39,183 nucleotides of DNA from Shewanella sp. SG41-4 (GCF_014164505.1 NZ_JACJFI010000010.1:1-39183), one strand, 5' to 3'; positions 16,452-25,829 are shown, counted from the stretch's first letter. The notes: a model not told the origin generated them from the letters alone. Translations and numbers: made by a program.

Positions 16452-19400
16452 ATGTTCAAAGCGAGTGAAGTACTGGACGGCCGCTATGACAATGCCACTC
16501 TTGAGGAACTGTTTACCGCAGTGACCAACAACTACATTGTCGATGAAGAGCAATACCTGTCTGAATTAATTAAGCTTGTGCCTTCGTCTGAACAAGACAT
16601 TGAGCAGGTGACTCGTCGTGCCCATGAGCTCGTGAGCAAAGTCCGTCAGTTTGAGAAAAAAGGTCTTATGGTTGGTATTGATGCATTTTTGCAGCAATAC
16701 AGCTTAGAAACGAAAGAAGGCATTATCTTAATGTGCTTGGCTGAAGCCTTGCTGCGCATTCCTGATGCTGAAACAGCTGATGCGCTAATTCAAGATAAAC
16801 TGTCCGGTGCCAAATGGGATGAACACCTGAATAAGAGTGATTCATTACTGGTTAACGCCTCAACGTGGGGCTTAATGTTAACCGGTAAACTGGTTAAGTT
16901 AGATCGTAATACTGACGGTTCGCCAAGCAATATACTTAAACGTCTGGTTAATCGTGTTGGTGAGCCGATGATCCGTCAAGCTATGTTAGCGGCGATGAAG
17001 ATCATGGGTAAGCAGTTTGTTTTGGGTGAGAACGTTAAAGAAGCGCTTAAAAATAGCGAAGCTAAACGCAAGCTAGGTTATACCCATAGTTATGACATGC
17101 TTGGTGAAGCGGCATTAACCGCCAACGATGCGCAAAAGTATTTTAACGATTACAGCAATGCTATTCGCGATTTAGGCGCGCAGCAATATGATGAATCTGA
17201 CTCACCAAGACCGACTATCTCGATCAAATTATCGGCATTGCACCCTCGTTATGAAGTTGCTAACGAAGACCGTGTTTTAAGCGAATTGTATGACACAGTG
17301 ATTAAACTGATTGTGCAAGCTCGTGAGCTCAACATTGGCATTTCTATCGATGCTGAAGAAGTTGACCGTCTGGAACTGTCGTTAAAGTTATTTAAGCAGC
17401 TTTATCAGTCAGAAGCCGCTAAGGGCTGGGGTTTATTAGGCATAGTGGTGCAGGCTTATTCTAAGCGTTGCTTACCGGTTTTGTGTTGGTTGACGCGTCT
17501 TGCTAAAGATCAAGGCGATGAAATCCCATTGCGCTTAGTCAAAGGTGCTTACTGGGACAGCGAGCTGAAATGGGCGCAACAAGCTGGCGAAGCTGGCTAC
17601 CCACTTTATACCCGCAAAGCGGGCACTGATGTGTCTTATTTAGCGTGTGCGCGTTATTTATTGTCTGATGCAACTCGCGGTGCGATTTATCCACAGTTTG
17701 CCACTCATAACGCGCAGACGGTTGCCAGCATTGATGCGATGGCAGGTGATCGTATATATGAGTTCCAACGTTTACACGGTATGGGGCAAGAGCTATACGA
17801 CACCATACTTGCAGAAAGCGGTGCTAAAGCGGTACGTATTTATGCACCCATTGGTGCCCATAAAGACTTACTGCCGTATTTAGTTCGTCGCTTATTGGAA
17901 AACGGTGCTAACACCTCATTTGTGCATAAACTGGTTGATCCTAATACCCCAATAGAAAGCTTAGTGGTTCATCCATTGGTGACGCTATTGGGTTACAAGT
18001 CGTTAGCAAATCAAAAAATTGTTAAACCTGCTGATATTTTCGGTGCAGAACGTAAGAACTCTAAAGGATTAAACATGAACATTATTTCTGAGTCAGAGCC
18101 ATTTTTTGCTGCACTGGACAAATATAGAGATACTCAATGGGCAGCTGGTCCATTGGTAAACGGTAAAACCTTAACCGGCGAAGTGCAAACGGTTGTAAGT
18201 CCTTACGATACTTCACTAACAGTAGGTAAAGTGGCTTTTGCTGATGCAAATGCAATTGAACAAGCCATTGCCGGCGCAGATGCTGCTTTTGGTGGCTGGG
18301 CACGTACACCGGTTGAAACTCGTGCTAGTGCACTACAGAAATTAGCTGACTTACTGGAAGAAAATCGTGAAGAGCTGATTGTATTATGTACTCGCGAAGC
18401 GGGAAAGAGTATTCAAGATGGTATTGATGAAGTTCGCGAAGCTGTAGATTTTTGTCGTTACTACGCCGTACAAGCTAAGAAGATGATGGCTCAGCCTGAA
18501 TTGCTTCCAGGCCCAACGGGCGAGTTGAATGAGCTGTTTTTACAAGGTCGCGGAATTTTTGTGTGTATTAGTCCATGGAATTTCCCGTTAGCGATTTTCT
18601 TAGGTCAAGTTTCTGCAGCACTTGCTGCGGGCAATACCGTTATTGCCAAACCTGCGGAACAAACTTGTTTAATCGGTTATCGCGCAGTGCAACTTGCACA
18701 TGAAGCCGGTATTCCTACCGACGTATTGCAGTTTTTACCAGGTACTGGCGCTGTTGTTGGTTCTGCTATCACTGCTGATGAGCGTATTGGTGGGGTGTGT
18801 TTTACCGGCTCGACTGGTACTGCTAAATTGATTAACCGCACTTTGGCAAACCGTGATGGCGCCATTATTCCATTAATTGCTGAAACTGGCGGACAAAATG
18901 CTATGGTTGTTGACTCAACATCACAACCAGAGCAAGTCGTAAATGACGTTGTTTCTTCATCGTTTACCAGTGCTGGCCAGCGTTGTTCGGCACTGCGAGT
19001 CTTATTTTTACAAGAAGATATTGCAGATCGAGTGATTGAAGTGATGAAAGGTGCCATGGAACAATTAGTGATTGGCAACCCAAGTTCAGTGAAAACCGAT
19101 GTCGGCCCAGTGATTGATGCAACTGCCAAAGCGAACTTGAATGCTCACATTGATCATATCAGCCAAGTCGGTAAATTAATTAACAAACTTGAATTACCAG
19201 CAGGTACTGAGAATGGCCATTTTGTTGCGCCTACGGCAGTTGAAATTAGTTCTATTAAGCTCCTCGAAAAAGAACATTTCGGACCTATTTTGCATGTTAT
19301 CCGTTATAAAGCGGCAGATTTGGCAAAAGTCGTTGATGAAATCAACAGTACCGGTTTTGGTTTAACCTTAGGTATTCACAGCCGTAATGAAGGTCATGCG

Positions 19401-19631
19401 CTTAGCCTAGCAGACAAAATTAACGTGGGTAACGTGTACATTAACCGTAACCAAATTGGTGCAGTTGTAGGTGTACAACCATTTGGTGGCCAAGGGCTAT
19501 CAGGTACTGGTCCTAAAGCCGGTGGTCCACACTACTTAACCCGTTTTGTTACCGAAAAGACTCGCACCAATAACATTACTGCTATAGGTGGCAATGCGAC
19601 GTTATTGTCGCTAGGTGATGCTGACGAGTAA
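16452..19631 (+). CDS. putA: Bifunctional proline dehydrogenase / P5C dehydrogenase
   Basis: A 1059-residue enzyme oxidising proline to glutamate. The FAD-dependent PRODH barrel carries RLVKGAYWD (from Arg361), FATHN and YAPIGAHKDLLPYLVRRL. The aldehyde dehydrogenase half (from about 560) has SPWNFPLAIF, FTGSTGTAKLI, general base Glu811 and catalytic Cys845 in GQRCSALR. It begins directly with the alpha domain and lacks the ribbon-helix-helix DNA-binding domain of E. coli PutA (1320 residues), so it cannot repress its own gene in that way. ATG 16452, with GGAAG 8 nt upstream, is better than ATG 16437. A possible CRP site lies upstream and a clear terminator downstream. Confidence 0.96.
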   Translation: MFKASEVLDGRYDNATLEELFTAVTNNYIVDEEQYLSELIKLVPSSEQDIEQVTRRAHELVSKVRQFEKKGLMVGIDAFLQQYSLETKEGIILMCLAEALLRIPDAETADALIQDKLSGAKWDEHLNKSDSLLVNASTWGLMLTGKLVKLDRNTDGSPSNILKRLVNRVGEPMIRQAMLAAMKIMGKQFVLGENVKEALKNSEAKRKLGYTHSYDMLGEAALTANDAQKYFNDYSNAIRDLGAQQYDESDSPRPTISIKLSALHPRYEVANEDRVLSELYDTVIKLIVQARELNIGISIDAEEVDRLELSLKLFKQLYQSEAAKGWGLLGIVVQAYSKRCLPVLCWLTRLAKDQGDEIPLRLVKGAYWDSELKWAQQAGEAGYPLYTRKAGTDVSYLACARYLLSDATRGAIYPQFATHNAQTVASIDAMAGDRIYEFQRLHGMGQELYDTILAESGAKAVRIYAPIGAHKDLLPYLVRRLLENGANTSFVHKLVDPNTPIESLVVHPLVTLLGYKSLANQKIVKPADIFGAERKNSKGLNMNIISESEPFFAALDKYRDTQWAAGPLVNGKTLTGEVQTVVSPYDTSLTVGKVAFADANAIEQAIAGADAAFGGWARTPVETRASALQKLADLLEENREELIVLCTREAGKSIQDGIDEVREAVDFCRYYAVQAKKMMAQPELLPGPTGELNELFLQGRGIFVCISPWNFPLAIFLGQVSAALAAGNTVIAKPAEQTCLIGYRAVQLAHEAGIPTDVLQFLPGTGAVVGSAITADERIGGVCFTGSTGTAKLINRTLANRDGAIIPLIAETGGQNAMVVDSTSQPEQVVNDVVSSSFTSAGQRCSALRVLFLQEDIADRVIEVMKGAMEQLVIGNPSSVKTDVGPVIDATAKANLNAHIDHISQVGKLINKLELPAGTENGHFVAPTAVEISSIKLLEKEHFGPILHVIRYKAADLAKVVDEINSTGFGLTLGIHSRNEGHALSLADKINVGNVYINRNQIGAVVGVQPFGGQGLSGTGPKAGGPHYLTRFVTEKTRTNNITAIGGNATLLSLGDADE

Positions 19632-19658
19632 ATTAGTGGTTTAACAAAGCAATTAATT

Positions 19659-19684
19659 AAGCCCACGTTTTAGTGGGCTTTTTA
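19659..19684 (+). terminator. Terminator of putA
   Basis: Stem AAGCCCAC / GTGGGCTT with a 6-nt loop and trailing T run, 27 bp after the stop. Confidence 0.88.
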
Positions 19685-19765
19685 TTATCTCGAGTTTAGG
19701 TTACATAACTCCAATTAGCGCTATTCAATGGGTGCGACTCAATGAGTACTAGTCGATGAGGTGAT

Positions 19766-20050
19766 TTAATGGTGGGCCTGGATATTATTGCGTTGTAAAC
19801 CTCGATGGACATTTTTACACAGTTTACCAAAACGACTAATATCGCCGAGCGAAGGCGTGACGCCTTGTGCCAGTGCCGCGTCCCAGTAATTTACTTCAGA
19901 ATCGACCAAATCCAGTAATTTTTTAGGACAACCAACACAAGTATTAGCCGGACCACATTTAAAGATATCAACTGAGTCTAATGGGAAAGTGGTTTTTATT
20001 TGGACAATAAGTTGCTTCATTGCACTTACTCTGTCTGGTTTACGTTCCAT
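19766..20050 (-). CDS. Small Cys-rich conserved protein, possible metal binder
   Basis: A 94-residue cytoplasmic-type protein that I do not recognise. Its mark is CGPANTCVGCPKK (Cys32, Cys38, Cys41) plus Cys78, four cysteines that could hold zinc or an Fe-S cluster. No membrane segment or signal is visible. AGAGG lies upstream of ATG 20050; an internal ATG at codon 11 is a possible later start. It is transcribed towards putA and diverges from the MetJ-controlled transporter across 367 bp. No other function can be assigned. Confidence 0.65.
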   Translation of the reverse strand: MERKPDRVSAMKQLIVQIKTTFPLDSVDIFKCGPANTCVGCPKKLLDLVDSEVNYWDAALAQGVTPSLGDISRFGKLCKNVHRGLQRNNIQAHH

Positions 20051-20230
20051 AGCCTCACCTCTATATATGTCAGCGAATCCTTGTCAGCGTAACAAATCAG
20101 CATTAGGTTAGTATTAACGTATATCAATTATTACGCTAATAAAGTGACCTAAATAGATAAATTGATTATGGTTATGTAAAATATTTGTAGCAGTTCTCAG
20201 GTTTTAGAATAAAAAACGATTCGGAAGCAA

Positions 20231-20254
20231 AGAAGTCTAGACGTCTAGATTGAC
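20231..20254 (+). promoter_or_regulatory. MetJ operator (tandem met boxes)
   Basis: Adjacent 8-mers AGAAGTCT (7/8) and AGACGTCT (8/8) match the met-box consensus AGACGTCT, with a weak third box at 20247-20254. MetJ binds two or more adjacent boxes with S-adenosylmethionine as corepressor. The array abuts and partly covers the -35 of the promoter before the NhaC-type gene. Confidence 0.8.
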
Positions 20255-20278
20255 AGCGGCGAACAGTTCTCTTATTCT
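20250..20278 (+). promoter_or_regulatory. Sigma-70 promoter of the methionine transporter
   Basis: A perfect -35 TTGACA (20250-20255), 17-bp spacer and -10 TATTCT (20273-20278). The overlap with the third met box fits direct MetJ repression. Predicted leader about 135 nt. Confidence 0.65.
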
Positions 20279-20417
20279 TGGCGCAACTTGTTATGATGTG
20301 ACTGCAATATTTAGCATCGTTGAACGTGTTGTTAAATAATCATCGATGACCGAGATTGTGTCGTACTCGCTTTTCTCATCCAACAATCCCTATTCGTTAA
20401 GATAAAGAGAGATCATT

Positions 20418-21761
20418 TTGACCAAAGCTACTTCATCAGTTCCCATGGCAGTGAATAGCCCAGCATCGTTTGTGGCGTTATTACCATTGTTTTTATTTTT
20501 AGGATTATTTATTGGCGCAGGCTTATATTTTCAAAGCCAGGGTGTTGATTATGCGTTCTATCAATTACCCAGTGTGATTGCAATTTTACCTGCCATTGTA
20601 TTGGCGGTGTTGTTATCGAAACAGCAAATCAATAGTGCGATAGAAACCTTTATTGAAGGTATTGGCCATAGCAATATTATTGCCATGTGTTTAATTTATT
20701 TATTGGCAGTCGCTTTTGCTGCTGTGGCTAAAGCCACTGGTGGCGTGGATGCGACAGTTGCACTTGGTTTATCGTTTATTCCATCAAATTTATTATTACC
20801 TGGTTTCTTTGTTATTGCTGCTTTTATCGCGACCTCGATGGGTACATCTATGGGCACGATTGCGGCGGTAGCGCCAGTGGCATTAGGTGTCGCAGACCAA
20901 GCACAAATTGATTATGCCCTAATGGCGGGTGCGGTGATGTCTGGCGCATTATTTGGTGATAATTTGTCGATTATTTCAGATACCACGATTGCAGCAACAC
21001 GTACTCAAGGCTGTGAAATGAAAGACAAGTTCCGTGAAAACTTGGTGTTTTCGATACCTGCGGCGATCCTCACCTTAATAGCCTTTTCGATTGTCGGTCA
21101 AGGGCAAGCGGATATTGCTGCTCAGGATATTGAAATCTTAAAAGTATTACCGTATTTAACCATTCTGGTATTAGCTGTGATTGGTTTAAACGTCTTTGTG
21201 GTGTTGTCGTTAGGGATTGTACTTGCTGGCATGACAGGCGTGCTGAGCTCGGGCTATAGCGTTATTCAGTTTGGTAATGATATTTATACTGGTTTTACCA
21301 ATATGCAGGAAATTTTTATTCTGTCGATGTTAGTCGGTGGTTTAGCGGCGTTAATGCAGCAACAAGGCGGATTAACCTTTGTCAGTAAGCAAATTGAAGG
21401 CTTAATCAGTCGTTTTTCAAAAGCCAATGGCGAAGCATCTAGTCGTGCGGCTGAGTTAGGCATGGCAGCGATTGTTGCCGCGACGAATACGTGTGTGGCT
21501 AACAATACGGTATCGATTGTGGTCACTGGTGATATAGCTAAAGAGCTTGCTGAAAAACATGGGGTATCGCCAAAACGAGCTGCCAGTATTTTAGATATCT
21601 TTGCATGTATTATTCAGGGATTAATACCACATGGCGCCCAAGCATTATTAATTGCCTCTGTGTTTACCATTAGTCCATTAACCGCAGTGTCTAATGCTTG
21701 GTATTGCATGATTTTAGCCGTCATTGCGGTGATTATTGTGATATTTCGTAAACGTACTTAA
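20418..21761 (+). CDS. metT: NhaC-family transporter, predicted methionine transporter MetT
   Basis: A 447-residue inner-membrane protein with about 10-12 hydrophobic segments and the NhaC-family block around GTSMGTIAAVAPVALG and SGALFGDNLSIISDTT. By sequence alone it would be called a Na+/H+ antiporter. The MetJ operator in its promoter changes the prediction: NhaC-superfamily proteins under methionine-responsive control were predicted by comparative genomics to be methionine transporters (MetT). Substrate is therefore inferred from regulation, with sodium coupling likely. The start is TTG 20418 (GAGAG upstream); ATG 20445 is an in-frame alternative. It is monocistronic. Confidence 0.82.
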   Translation: MTKATSSVPMAVNSPASFVALLPLFLFLGLFIGAGLYFQSQGVDYAFYQLPSVIAILPAIVLAVLLSKQQINSAIETFIEGIGHSNIIAMCLIYLLAVAFAAVAKATGGVDATVALGLSFIPSNLLLPGFFVIAAFIATSMGTSMGTIAAVAPVALGVADQAQIDYALMAGAVMSGALFGDNLSIISDTTIAATRTQGCEMKDKFRENLVFSIPAAILTLIAFSIVGQGQADIAAQDIEILKVLPYLTILVLAVIGLNVFVVLSLGIVLAGMTGVLSSGYSVIQFGNDIYTGFTNMQEIFILSMLVGGLAALMQQQGGLTFVSKQIEGLISRFSKANGEASSRAAELGMAAIVAATNTCVANNTVSIVVTGDIAKELAEKHGVSPKRAASILDIFACIIQGLIPHGAQALLIASVFTISPLTAVSNAWYCMILAVIAVIIVIFRKRT

Positions 21762-21841
21762 ATTGGCTACAGGGTAAATCACACAGTCGCTTGGTTTAAC
21801 GAGAGTCAACTTAACAAGATTATGTAGCCAATATTGCAAAT

Positions 21842-21869
21842 AATGCCCAGTCAGCAATGAATGGGCATT
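21842..21869 (+). terminator. Possible terminator after metT
   Basis: An 8-bp stem AATGCCCA / TGGGCATT with a 12-nt loop, followed by a T/G-rich tract instead of a clean T run. Confidence 0.5.
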
Positions 21870-21976
21870 GTTAGTTTTGGTTTTTGGTTTTGGTTTTCAG
21901 TTTTTGATAATCGACTTTTACTTTTTCGTTTTCCGCGTTAACATTCTCACTCCTTTTTTGACATAAGTATCGTTCC

Positions 21977-22669
21977 GTGACAGATAGAGTCCGTAATTAT
22001 GATTTACACCTAGTGATTGTATTTATGTCATTGGCGGCGGCTGCAATCTGCTCTTTTGGCGTAGGAAGTGCGTTGATAGTGCAAGCCGACGGTATCAGTT
22101 TGAATATGTTGATGATCCGCCCCGATACGCTTGGCGATTATATGCATTCGTCGTTTGCAATCGTGTTCAATTTATCACTATTAGCGGGTGGCTCATGCTT
22201 CTTACTCGCCATGGTGGCGGTATTTAATACTTTCCCTGATTTACTGAGCCGCTACATCGCCATTGTTGGTGGCGTGGTGGGTATGAGTATTGTGCTAATG
22301 GGTGTGTTTCCGATTAACTTTTTAGACTTACATCGCAAAGCGTCGACGCTTTATTTATTCAGTACCATTTTTTTGCACTGTATTTGCTTAGTTGATTATT
22401 TTAAACCCGGCAGTACGATGACTAAACGAATGCTTAGCTTAAGCATTATTTCGTTGTGTAGTGGGTTATTATTATTGATATTGTTTGATTGGCGTCAGCT
22501 AGATTTTGCGGCGTGTTCTGCCGATTTACCTCAGTATTGTATTGTGTCCTCTGCTATGTGGTCATTAACACAGGCCAATATTCTATGGTGTATCTGCCTT
22601 GGGTTGAGCCTGCTGACAACCATTAAATCTCAACAACATAGCGTGTATCAATTTCTCGAAACTCGCTAA
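21977..22669 (+). CDS. DUF998-like six-helix membrane protein
   Basis: A 230-residue protein starting at GTG 21977 with about six membrane helices (near 11-35, 55-82, 90-110, 122-140, 150-167 and 193-213). The spacing of helices and the MGVFPIN...LHRKAS loop resemble the DUF998 family, whose function is unknown. No strong ribosome site is seen before the GTG. The next gene begins within about 55 bp in the same direction, so the two could be cotranscribed; a functional link is not evident. Confidence 0.7.
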   Translation: MTDRVRNYDLHLVIVFMSLAAAAICSFGVGSALIVQADGISLNMLMIRPDTLGDYMHSSFAIVFNLSLLAGGSCFLLAMVAVFNTFPDLLSRYIAIVGGVVGMSIVLMGVFPINFLDLHRKASTLYLFSTIFLHCICLVDYFKPGSTMTKRMLSLSIISLCSGLLLLILFDWRQLDFAACSADLPQYCIVSSAMWSLTQANILWCICLGLSLLTTIKSQQHSVYQFLETR

Positions 22670-22722
22670 CGTCTATTCACACTTGCTTGAGTACTATCTA
22701 TGATATCAATACAATTAAGTCT

Positions 22723-23439
22723 ATGACATCAATGCGATTAAGTCATTATTTGGCGGTGTGTGGTGTTGCCTCAAGACGCCAAGCGGCAAGGCTTATCGAC
22801 AGTGGTCGAGTGAGTGTTAATCATCAATTAGCTAAACATACTGATCGAGTTAATCTTTGTGAAACCATGACGATTTTAGTGGATGGAAACCCCATTCTGG
22901 CTGTGCAAGATAAACAGTATTGGTTGTACCATAAGCCTGTTGGAATAGATTGCCGTTTATTAGCAGATGATCCTCATAGCCTACTGCATGTTTTGCCTGA
23001 GCTACCAAGGTTGTATCCTGCAGGGCGTTTAGATAAAGATTCTCGTGGTTTGCTATTACTCACTAATGATGGCCAATTAACGCAAGCACTGATGCATCCC
23101 GATTATTATCATCCCAAGACGTACGAGGTCCAAGTTGATAAACCTATTAGCGCGAGTTTTCTTTCGATGATGGCAAAGGGCGTGAGTTATGGCGATGTGC
23201 AAACTCGTCCATGCGGTATTCGGCCATTGAGCCTTGCGGTTGAAGAAGACAGATTTGAGATAGTTTTAACCCAAGGATTAAATCGGCAAATACGCCGTAT
23301 GTGTCAGGCTCTTGGGTATAAAGTTATTGATTTAATGCGAACTCAGTTGTTGGATATCAGCCTTACTGATCTGGCAGAAAAAACAATGCGGCCATTAACG
23401 GCCGCAGAGTTATCGAATCTTCAACGCGCAGTAAACTGA
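22723..23439 (+). CDS. rluF: RluF-like 23S rRNA pseudouridine synthase
   Basis: A 238-residue RsuA/RluB/E/F-family enzyme: an N-terminal S4 RNA-binding domain (RLSHYLAVCGVASRRQAARL) and a catalytic domain with AGRLDKDSRGLLLLTNDG, where the Asp of GRLD is the nucleophile, and QGLNRQIRRMC near the end. The LDKDS and LNRQIRRMC forms favour RluF, which makes pseudouridine 2604 in 23S rRNA, over RsuA. The frame stays open up to TTG 22687, but no ribosome site supports it, so ATG 22723 or 22732 is more likely. It converges with the S46 peptidase gene, 19 bp from its stop. Confidence 0.85.
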   Translation: MTSMRLSHYLAVCGVASRRQAARLIDSGRVSVNHQLAKHTDRVNLCETMTILVDGNPILAVQDKQYWLYHKPVGIDCRLLADDPHSLLHVLPELPRLYPAGRLDKDSRGLLLLTNDGQLTQALMHPDYYHPKTYEVQVDKPISASFLSMMAKGVSYGDVQTRPCGIRPLSLAVEEDRFEIVLTQGLNRQIRRMCQALGYKVIDLMRTQLLDISLTDLAEKTMRPLTAAELSNLQRAVN

Positions 23440-23458
23440 GCGTTTTATGGAACAGTGG

Positions 23459-25615
23459 TTATCTAGCAATATCCATTTCAGCTAATAAGTTGTCAGCATT
23501 GTCTAAGTACTGCATTACCCATAACATGTAACGGCTATCAACTTGGATTGAACGATTGCTTTCAGCGTCGTATCCCCAGTCTCCAATAATACTTTCGTAC
23601 ACACCGTCAAACAGTAAACCCACTAGTTCAGCACGGCCGTTTAAGGTTGGTGAACCTGAATTACCACCCGTTGTGTCTAGGGTAGATAAGAAGTTAACCG
23701 GTACAGAATCAACGGCTTTAATGTAGTAATCGCCGTATTGCTTTTGTTTAATCAGTTCAAGTTGTTTTGCTGGTGCGTCGAAAGGATCTACGCCAGTGTC
23801 TTTAGCTAAAATACCTTCTAAACGTGTAAAAGGCACAGCCATTAAACCATCCTGAGGTGAATAACCTTTCACGTTACCTACCGTCACACGCAGGCTTGAG
23901 TTTGCATCGGCATAAACAGGTTTACCTAACTCGCGATTATAGGCAATGATAGCGTCCATATATTGTGGACGTACTTTCATTAAGTCACCTTCTAATTGCT
24001 TTTGCTCTTTTTCGCGCGCCATGTCAGCATCAAACGTTTGAACTGCAAATTGAATGAATGGGTCGTTAGATGCTTTAAAGTCGGCAACCGATTTTTTCAT
24101 CCATGCTAAGCGAGTTTCTTTGTTGTTTAGCTTAGTGTTGGCGTACATTTTATCGAGTGTTTTAGCTAATGCTTTAGCATCGAACTTGTTGCTAATACCA
24201 AAGGCTTTATCTAGAGAGGCTAAATGTTGCTCTGCAGGCAATGCGGCATAGCGAGTCAGTAAATCGGCTAGCAGGGCTTTATCGACACTTGCGGCATAAC
24301 GGCGATCAATTCGTTCCATGCTTGAAGTGAAGTTGGTCATGTCACGTTCTTGGTAGCCTGGTTCTCGTGCCATATCAGCTAAGGTTTTCTCATTAGCTAA
24401 GCGATACAAATCACGAGCGGTAGTGACCATAGTGGTGTAACCGATGTAACCTAATAAAATGTCACGTTGCTGATTTTGCTGACTCTTAGCCACTAAGGTT
24501 TCTAAGCTTGATAGTGTTTCGCCATAGTGCTGTTGGCGCTTTTTATCTTTGCCTATCCAGTTTGCTAAATCGCTCTCTATTTTCTCACGATCAGCGAGCA
24601 TGGTTGATTTTCCATAATACTCAATCATCGAGGTAAAGTTTTTGGCATAATTGGCTAAACCGGCAATCAAGCTTTCGTATTTAATCCGCTCGTCGCTGCC
24701 TTCTGAGGCGGTTTCTTTGATGATGCTAATCATGCGCTCTTGCAGGACTTTCCCTTCAGGATAAGCCCAATTAAACTGATTGTTAACTTCATCGGCAGTG
24801 CGGTAACGATTAGTACGGCCAGGATAACCAGCAACCATAACAAAGTCGCCATCGCTAACGCCTTTAGCTGATACTTTTAAAAAGCTTTTTGGCTCATACG
24901 GTACGTTGTCTTTGCTGAAATCTGCAGGCTTACCGTCTTTAGATACATATGCACGATAGAACGAAAAGTCACCGGTATGACGAGGCCACATCCAGTTATC
25001 AATATCACCGCCGTATTTGCCCACACTAGCGGCTGGGTTATAAGCTAAACGTACGTCGCGGATTTCTAACTGTTTAACAAGATAATATTCTAGGCCGCCA
25101 TGGAAGCTATACACCTGGCAACGGTAACCATCTTCTTTTTCACATTCAGCCACTAGGGTTTTTTCTTGTAGTTCTATACCTTTATAAAACTCATTACCTA
25201 CTTTATCCATCTGGTTTGCTTTAACTTTATCGGTAACATTGGTTACCGCTTCAGTTACAAAAATACGTGAACCAGGTGTAGCAGGTAATTCTTCTGCGTA
25301 AGTTTTGGCTAAAAATCCGTCTTTAAGTAGGTTTTTTTCTGGGGTTGAGTTGTACTGAATTGAGCCATAGGCACAGTGATGGTTGGTAACCACTAAGCCT
25401 TTAGGTGACACAAATGAAGCGGTACAACCATCCAGGCTGATAACGGCATTCATTGGGAATTCAGTCAATTTTGAAATTGACTCAGCGCTGATTTCTAAGC
25501 CTTTTGCTTTAAGTTCATCAGCCATAGCGGGAAGTTGATGTGGTTGCCACATGCCTTCATCTGCCGTAGCGCCAAAGCTGGCTGCCATTGCGACAGTTAA
25601 TAACCATTTTTTCAT
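23459..25615 (-). CDS. S46-family dipeptidyl-peptidase, DPP7-like
   Basis: A 718-residue exported serine exopeptidase. The signal peptide is residues 1-18, with probable cleavage at ATA/DEG. The catalytic His is in TNHHC (His79/80), the Asp is expected near GDIDNWMWPRHTGDF, and Ser653 is in TTGGNSGSP. Family S46 removes dipeptides from peptide N-termini in the periplasm. In Porphyromonas, the residue 18 after the catalytic Ser is Gly in DPP7 (broad, hydrophobic preference) and Arg in DPP11 (acidic preference); here it is Gly671 (LLFDGVYE), predicting DPP7-type specificity. A role in peptide scavenging is likely; a Tyr/Trp permease lies upstream in the same orientation, but a terminator separates them. 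Confidence 0.93.
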   Translation of the reverse strand: MKKWLLTVAMAASFGATADEGMWQPHQLPAMADELKAKGLEISAESISKLTEFPMNAVISLDGCTASFVSPKGLVVTNHHCAYGSIQYNSTPEKNLLKDGFLAKTYAEELPATPGSRIFVTEAVTNVTDKVKANQMDKVGNEFYKGIELQEKTLVAECEKEDGYRCQVYSFHGGLEYYLVKQLEIRDVRLAYNPAASVGKYGGDIDNWMWPRHTGDFSFYRAYVSKDGKPADFSKDNVPYEPKSFLKVSAKGVSDGDFVMVAGYPGRTNRYRTADEVNNQFNWAYPEGKVLQERMISIIKETASEGSDERIKYESLIAGLANYAKNFTSMIEYYGKSTMLADREKIESDLANWIGKDKKRQQHYGETLSSLETLVAKSQQNQQRDILLGYIGYTTMVTTARDLYRLANEKTLADMAREPGYQERDMTNFTSSMERIDRRYAASVDKALLADLLTRYAALPAEQHLASLDKAFGISNKFDAKALAKTLDKMYANTKLNNKETRLAWMKKSVADFKASNDPFIQFAVQTFDADMAREKEQKQLEGDLMKVRPQYMDAIIAYNRELGKPVYADANSSLRVTVGNVKGYSPQDGLMAVPFTRLEGILAKDTGVDPFDAPAKQLELIKQKQYGDYYIKAVDSVPVNFLSTLDTTGGNSGSPTLNGRAELVGLLFDGVYESIIGDWGYDAESNRSIQVDSRYMLWVMQYLDNADNLLAEMDIAR

Positions 25616-25733
25616 TATAATAATTCCATTTGGGTGTTCACGGGTGGTAAATGTTGCCGTCAGTCGTGTCGATTTTTTGTTTAATCATCTAGGTCAATGT
25701 TGGCGGATCATAAAAACGTCGGACCATAAAAAC

Positions 25734-25759
25734 AAAAAAGTCAGGCTTGGCCTGACTTT
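25734..25759 (-). terminator. Terminator of the aromatic permease gene
   Basis: A 10-bp stem AAAGTCAGGC / GCCTGACTTT with a 3-nt loop. On the minus strand it is followed by a T-rich tract. Confidence 0.85.
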
Positions 25760-25829
25760 AACAAATGTTTAATCATCTTAATAGCGTTTGTAAAACTCGC
25801 TTACAAATCCATTACATGATTAATATGAC

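Noticed and set aside
16199-16459. Minus-strand 86-residue ORF upstream of putA
   Set aside because: It covers the putA promoter, overlaps the putA start and has no plausible ribosome site or family.
18677-19129. Minus-strand 150-residue ORF
   Set aside because: It is antisense to the aldehyde dehydrogenase half of putA, whose motifs are intact in the opposite strand.
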